Source: Trichuris trichiura (taxonomy: Eukaryota; Nematoda; Enoplea; Trichinellida; Trichuridae). From it: a DNA stretch of 64,000 nt. The stretch covers positions 2,666,001 to 2,730,000 of the forward strand of contig JBAJFE010000004.1 of assembly GCA_037903355.1 (NCBI GenBank), in the 5' to 3' direction. The notes under the pieces are model-generated. The model was given only the letters and a program-made list of their open reading frames with translations. It did no database searches and was not told the origin of the DNA. This document shows positions 58,420-64,000 of this stretch, in pieces (position 1 is the first letter of the stretch; each line of letters begins with the position of its first letter). A program made the translations under genes and the position numbers.

Positions 58420-61400
58420 TGTGAATACAATATCAGGAAAAAGCAACGAGCTATATTCTCCAACCGATCCACAACGAAAAACGGAAATTCCTTTCCTACA
58501 GTACCGCAAACAATGTGGAGGTACATGCAATGCTGCTATGCCTCGTTATGGCCAACGGAATACAAACCTCTGTCGGCATTTCTTTCCATACGTTTTAAAC
58601 CGGTCGATTCCTTTTAACAAATGCGTCTGAAAACGTTTTGTTCATCGCACCATCTGGGTTTGAAGGAACCATTCATTTCTTTAATCTCTCCTTCAATACA
58701 TCGTTGAATTTTAACCAATACGCTTAAAACTTTTATATGCGTACGTTTTTCATTTTTAATTACTGCATCATTTGAGTATGCGGAAAGTATTCGTTCCTTC
58801 AATTTCTTACTGAGCGAAGTCTCTTAAACCTCATTCGCTTTATTTATCAATGGGCATTTAAAAACTTAGCAGCAAGTGACCTTTTAAATTCCATGTACCA
58901 GTTGACAACTGTCAAATGCGTATAAAGCGAAACTGTCTTTTCGGTTACGCTCTCACCATCATACTGTAGGTTTTCAGACATGTAGTTCCCCTATCAGCTG
59001 AGTCTATGCCTAAATATAAGGCTTACTTTTAACCTGAGTTTAAATAGAATTGAAACAGGATAGTCGGCAGGTTTATCAATATGGACAAAACGGGACGGCC
59101 GCTAGCTTGTCGAAAAAGGAACCTGCATTCCTCTAGCAGTGGGGCGCGTAATCGACGAGCCCTGCGAAGAGTTTAGTTTTGATCCCGAAAAAACAATCTT
59201 TCCAGTGTTCACATCCGAAAAAGATTTTTTTATAACCGCTCTGCATCAATGCAGACGCTATTTTTGCTGAATTTTAGTTTTCTCGATTGTTGAGCCTCAT
59301 TTTTGCAAGCTGCACGCCTACCGTTTATGCATATATCTGTGTTGGCTGCTAGTTTGCCTAACGAGACAATTTTGACAAAAATTGGTTCGAAGTCTTAAGA
59401 CAAGAGTCGCTTCTTTTAAATTTCTCCTAAATACCTGAGAATCTGGTTAGCACTCAATCAATGTGAATTATCCAACAAGGTTGATACTTTGGTTTACGAG
59501 AAATAGGCTGCAATAAAACGTTTGCTTTTGGCTGAGTATATTACTTGCCCATTTTCCCCTTTGCATATTTATTTCTCCCATATTAAGCTGATATATTTTA
59601 TTCATTGATCTGCTTACTAGTTGACTAAACTTTGTGCATTTCTTTTGTTGTATAATATCGCTAACAAAGGCGGTTCTGTTGAGTACTGAGCAAAAATCTA
59701 GAAACTTGATTGGGTAGTCTCTCGACGTTGTACGGTTAGTCATTCGTTTTTCATTGCGGGGTCGCTTGCTGAACAAATTACCTGTTTTTCTCATTGGCTT
59801 CCTACGGAATCTACGTTTTAAATGTCAAGTTACTTCTCCCTGTTAAAACTTGCATTGCTGCTGAATAAATCATTTTACACATCAACAAGATCGTAAATAG
59901 TATCTACTTTGCTATTGTAGCTTTTTATTTACGCAGTTTATCGTTGTACAGAAAGTAGCAATATCTGATAACTGTTCTTTTCATTGCTGCTCAGGCAGGT
60001 TGCCACTTTAGTGAACTAGACTAGATTGATTGATTTTCTTCGTTTCGATGTTTCTTTTTCTTTCTCTCCCATCTCTCTTATCGGAAGTAGACATAATCGA
60101 AGTGGCTTTACTGCTGTTTAAGGTCGGAGATGCAGAAAGGCAGAGAGTGAGTCATACTAAATAAAGAAAGCGCAGGGACACAGACTGAAGCTTTAAGCGA
60201 TAGTAGCAAGGTAGGATGAGACCACGACGGTATTATGTTCACCGTAGCTCTTAAACGAGAGGGAAACAGTTGGCCCAAAGTGGACATCTATTCATCAGTT
60301 GGCGTCATTACAAGTGACAGGCAACCGGCGCTCTAATTACAATCATACGCTAAGGTATTTAGATCTTTGATTACTACCAACCCTGACTGACTGTTTTGGT
60401 ATTTAAGTACTTCATAACGGCGTTTATTTTACCATTTTTGGCCCGTCTATCGCCTGCGAATTCTATCGCGCTAGTGCGCCAGTTTGGTACGTATTCATCT
60501 TAACACTTTACCAGATTTTATCGCAAGCAACAGCTATACCACTGATTTAAGAATTGCTTAGTCCAACCGCATGACAAGAGAAACCGCGTCGCAGAACCAT
60601 ATTGAGCAGAGAAGAGGAACAAGCAAGGAATTCAAAGCACTAAAAATGTTATAAATGCTAAGAAGCGACAAAAAATAACATAAATACTCACTCAGTCAGC
60701 GCTGAGATTGAAAATGCTCAAAATGTGGGCTGTCTGTGTGCGGGATCTTCTAAAAAGACGAAATATGATCATGATAGCGCGTTTAACCGAGTTCGCAGTC
60801 TTATCAATACCAATAACTTTTTTAGCAGAGAATAATTTATTAGCAAATAAAAATCGTGCTTTCAAGACACACTCTATTCCGTCATCAGCGGATGACTCAT
60901 CAATATGCCTCCTTTCGATGACTCATTTTGGTAAGACTGTAAAGAGGATTAAACGCCCCGTCATTACCATGACGAGAATCTTTTTTGCCATTCCAATTAT
61001 CGCTTATGCTAACTCGCTGGTTTCTACTAACAATTTGTCCAAGCAAATGCTATTTAAATCGTACTTGTTCGCTTGGCTTATTTTACGTAAACCTTGATAA
61101 CGTCGGCGTTCCTTGCAATTCCCTGCGACAGGCCCATTTAATTGCCTGCGCGCGATTGCTTCCTAAACGAATGTCTCTCGAATCCGAAATATTCTTACCT
61201 GCATATATTTATACTGTATATGGTTCTTGAACATCGTTGTTTCGTAAGCGATGTCTGATTTTCGTTTGCCAATTTGTTCCGGTAGCTCTATGATTGATCT
61301 TATCAATCCCGTGCGTGCCGGTTTTGACAACAATCCTTTTCATTCACCTGCCTTTCCCCTTTGTCGCTAACTAGTTTTCCTCGCGAAAACAGTGCCTTCC

Positions 61401-62129
61401 CTGCACGTGAATCCATTTTTCACGTATTTGTTTTTTTCGCGCGTTTAACTTTTCACGATAGTCTGACAATACTAAATGTTATTCGCAGCTTAAAGTGCTC
61501 CTTGTTGATAATTTTTTGTTTCAATTAAAAATGGTAGGATTAGTTGAGTTCTAGTTTTTCTACAGCGTATTGACGCAGCGGATATCGGCTTAAACCGCTC
61601 CTGGAACAGGTCGAAGTTAAAAAAAAGCTTTCAATGCTCGTTTTTCAATAATGCGCCTACGTATAGGCCATTCATTGAACAATTACGTAAGATTGGCAGC
61701 AATGCTTGTTGGCTGTGTTGGAGTCCATTTATGAGCTTTCTAAAGCCATGTTTACTTAAGGTGTGTGTTTGTACATCCGATAGAAATAGGCGGAAGCCTT
61801 ACCTTTACGTCGAACGTTATGCTGTATTTTGGTACCTGCTCACGGGAGTTCGGCAGATAGGTTCGTTTTATCACCGCTTCGTTGCTTAACGTATAAAAGA
61901 TAGCCTAGTTTCATTTCCAGTTTTCATGACGTCTATCTCCAATTTAATCTTCAATTCCTATCATAGGACGGCTTTAACACGTTCGACTGTCCACAAAGGC
62001 GTAACATTGATATTTATCTATTGATTTGAGAGGTTCTCAAATCTGGCTGATTTATTATTTGTGTGAATTTGACGCCTTCATTTGCCTTGCTGAGTTCTAG
62101 AAGTTGAACAGTTCTAAAATTTCAGAAAT
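58420..62129. other. gene-poor interval
   Basis: About 3.7 kb with no supported gene. A member of the small repeat family (tatgcctaaatataaggctt) lies near 59004-59075. The 129-codon plus frame at 60708-61097 has no recognisable motif. The right edge should include the HMG-CoA synthase promoter and 5' UTR. Confidence 0.5.
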
Positions 62130-63626
62130 ATGGCGGAGTGGACAATGCAGAATGGTTTCAATGGCGTTTCCAAGTCGCCATCTAGGGCCGAAAACGTCGG
62201 CATTATTGGCATGGATATTTACTTCCCGTCTATGTACGTTGATCAGTCTGAGTTAGAGCTCTATGACGCCGTATCGCCTGGAAAATATACCATCGGTTTG
62301 GGTCAGCTAGAAATGGCCGTCTGCAGTGACCTCGAGGATGTATGTTCAATAGCGTTAACTGTGACGAAGCGATTGCTGGATCACTACGGCGTGTCGCCTT
62401 GTGAAATTGGACGACTTGAAGTTGGCACGGAATCGCATTTCGACAGGTCGAAAAGTGTGAAGACATTTTTGATGCAGCTATTTGCCGAAAAAGGCAATAC
62501 CGATTTGGGAGGTATTGACTCGATCAATGCGTGCTTCGGTGCTACCCAAGCTTTATTCAACGCGATTGATTGGGTAGAGTCCGGTCATTGGGATGGCAGA
62601 TACGCTTTAGTGATAGCAGCAGACATAGCTGTTTATGGAAAAGGACCGGCGCGTTGCACCGGTGGCGCCGGTGCAGTTGCCATGTTGATAGGCAGTGATG
62701 CACCTTTGGTCTTTCACCATAGAGTTCGATCGTACCACGTAGATCATGTTTACGACTTTTACAAACCGCATAACAATTGTGAGTATCCAACTATAGACGG
62801 CCCGCTTAGCATCCAATCCTATTTTGTCGCTCTTGATCGTTGTTATTCATTGTTCTGCAAAAAGTATAACAATGTTTACGCCGAAGAATCGAACGTTAGC
62901 AGTTTCGGCGGTATTTTGTTCCATACGCCGTACAGCAAGTTAGTTCAAAAGTCTTTGGCCAGACTGGTCTATACGGACTTGCTTCGCGGTGTTCCGTTGT
63001 CCTCTTTGATCGATTCTAGCGCCACTTTTGATTTGACCGAACTGTCAGTGCAATCAAAAGATCCTTCAGAATTAGAAAATGATAAAATTCTTGAAAAGAA
63101 GATGCTTGAAATTAGCAGGCAAACATTCGCCTCTAAAACCGAACCATCTCTTTGGTTGTCAAGGCGAATAGGAAACATGTACGCAGCGTCTGTGCATGCC
63201 GCCATAATTTCTTACTTGAAAAGGCAAGTTGGTCTTCTTAACCACCAGTTGCGCGTCAAAAGCTGTACCTTATCTGCTTTTCTTTTAAGAAGCGCGTCGG
63301 ATGAATTGCCCGGTCAACGACTGTTGTTGTTCTCTTACGGTTCCGGCTACGTTGCTTGCATGTTTAGTATGGAAATTCGACGGGACGCCCATAGCGTAGG
63401 TCGATTGCGACAAATTTTGAAGACATTGGACATCAGTATGGATTTGCTGGAACAACGATCAAAAGTGTCACCGGAAATGTTCCATCGATTGTTGGACGAA
63501 CGAAACGCAGCTGTCGGATGCGCTCCTTACGCACCCGTAGGTGACGTCGGTTGGTTATTCGACCGCACCTTCTATTTGTCCGGTGTTGACGAGCTTCATC
63601 GTCGAGAGTACAAGTTGAAAGAATAA
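62130..63626 (+). CDS. hmgs-1: hydroxymethylglutaryl-CoA synthase
   Basis: A 498-residue thiolase-fold enzyme in one exon, unusual here since most neighbours have introns. It condenses acetyl-CoA with acetoacetyl-CoA to HMG-CoA, the committed mevalonate-pathway precursor. Conserved blocks: VGIIGMDIYFPSMYVDQSEL, GKYTIGLGQLEM, RLEVGTESHFDRSKSVKTFL with general-base Glu101, INACFGAT with nucleophile Cys135, WDGRYALVIAADIAVYGKG, YDFYKPHNNCEYPTIDGPLS, LFHTPYSKLVQKSLAR with His265, and LFSYGSGYVACMFS. No N-terminal mitochondrial presequence is evident, so it is probably the cytosolic form. Length and C-terminus (DELHRREYKLKE) match the family. The ATG at 62130 is the first in frame; the core starts about 22 residues later. 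The lack of introns could reflect retroposition or intron loss. Confidence 0.96.
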   Translation: MAEWTMQNGFNGVSKSPSRAENVGIIGMDIYFPSMYVDQSELELYDAVSPGKYTIGLGQLEMAVCSDLEDVCSIALTVTKRLLDHYGVSPCEIGRLEVGTESHFDRSKSVKTFLMQLFAEKGNTDLGGIDSINACFGATQALFNAIDWVESGHWDGRYALVIAADIAVYGKGPARCTGGAGAVAMLIGSDAPLVFHHRVRSYHVDHVYDFYKPHNNCEYPTIDGPLSIQSYFVALDRCYSLFCKKYNNVYAEESNVSSFGGILFHTPYSKLVQKSLARLVYTDLLRGVPLSSLIDSSATFDLTELSVQSKDPSELENDKILEKKMLEISRQTFASKTEPSLWLSRRIGNMYAASVHAAIISYLKRQVGLLNHQLRVKSCTLSAFLLRSASDELPGQRLLLFSYGSGYVACMFSMEIRRDAHSVGRLRQILKTLDISMDLLEQRSKVSPEMFHRLLDERNAAVGCAPYAPVGDVGWLFDRTFYLSGVDELHRREYKLKE

Positions 63627-64000
63627 AGCTATTGTCCTCATTGTACGACAGTTTTGCTTATCTGTCGATTAAGGCCTCGTAGATATTGGCCTTGCAAAAA
63701 AATTATGTTAAATAAAGCTGCCTCCACATACGCGTTTACTAGAAATAATTTATTTGCGAGAAAAGCACGGTGTCAACCTGCAGCGAACATGACTATCATT
63801 TAAGCGGTACAGTAATCTCGCAGCGTTAATTTTGACGCCTAATCAGCTTATTTAAGCCTGGGAGCATCTTGAAAAATTGTAACTCATTTATCCGATGCAC
63901 AATGGAGTTGATAAATCTGAGAAACTTGCTTAAATGCGCGAATAAGGACAACTTTGTGGAAAGTGTGTGCAAGTTGAAGAGTGGAAAATTGCGTTTAATT
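63627..64000. other. 3' flank of HMG-CoA synthase
   Basis: Contains the polyadenylation signal above. Nothing else recognised before the window ends. Confidence 0.5.
63711..63716 (+). promoter_or_regulatory. polyadenylation signal of HMG-CoA synthase
   Basis: AATAAA 85 bp after the stop codon. Another AATAAA (63622-63627) overlaps the stop codon itself and is less likely to be used. Confidence 0.55.

Noticed and set aside
60708..61097. 129-codon hydrophobic and basic frame
   Set aside because: No recognisable family and no supporting promoter, splice or polyadenylation context.
1..64000. tRNA, rRNA or snRNA genes
   Set aside because: I looked for tRNA B-box-like strings and obvious cloverleaf patterns and found none I could support; a covariance scan would be needed to exclude them.

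Overview
The window is animal genomic DNA. The genes have many short GT-AG introns (often about 47-55 nt), AATAAA-type polyadenylation signals and no operons. The protein set is metazoan: histone H2B, KSR, an APAF1 homologue, a BACURD-type Cullin-3 adaptor, GH18 chitinases with chitin-binding domains, SF3B2, GPKOW, DPH4 and HMG-CoA synthase. Chitin enzymes, the H2B N-terminus and scattered TTAGGC-like motifs suggest an ecdysozoan, most likely a nematode. If it is a nematode, the WD40-bearing APAF1 argues for an early-branching lineage rather than a Caenorhabditis-like one. This assignment is inference.

Layout. About 1.6-2.0 kb: a lone H2B gene (-). About 2.6-4.3 kb: a partly resolved membrane-protein gene (-). 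5.6-6.8 kb: a Regnase-like NYN-domain protein with an eroded active site (-). 7.9-8.1 kb: a hairpin mobile element. 9.68-10.31 kb: a 318-bp tandem duplication. 10.5-13.9 and 15.6-17.9 kb: two GH18 chitinase genes in tandem (-). 18.9-22.0 kb: SF3B2 (-). 22-27.4 kb: gene-poor DNA with a 54-bp perfect palindrome, TTAGGC-like repeats and a second hairpin element. 27.5-28.8 kb: a serine-protease homologue that has lost catalytic residues (+). 30.6-32.4 kb: BACURD/KCTD (+), tail to tail with KSR (44.9-32.8 kb, -). The last KSR intron holds an array of about 16 copies of an 85-bp repeat. 46.6-47.0 kb: DPH4 (-), head to head with the 13-exon APAF1 homologue (47.2-55.9 kb, +). APAF1 intron 3 is filled with hairpin elements and AAT microsatellites. 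57.1-58.4 kb: GPKOW (-). 62.1-63.6 kb: an intronless HMG-CoA synthase (+). I could fit the APAF1 and KSR splice chains in a consistent reading frame from start to stop (1286 and 945 codons).

The most unusual content is a set of inverted-repeat elements. Several have flanking direct repeats of 14-15 bp and an asymmetric tail of about 30 bp beside one arm. Between or inside the arms they carry CTGANGA, then a short stem, then GAAA, the order of the hammerhead-ribozyme core. This combination resembles the terminal repeats of Penelope-like retroelements. No reverse transcriptase is visible here, so these look like non-autonomous derivatives.

The genes do not form one pathway. They are housekeeping and signalling genes: splicing (SF3B2, GPKOW), MAPK scaffolding (KSR), apoptosis (APAF1), diphthamide synthesis (DPH4), the mevalonate pathway (HMGCS), ubiquitin-ligase adaptor function (BACURD) and chitin remodelling.
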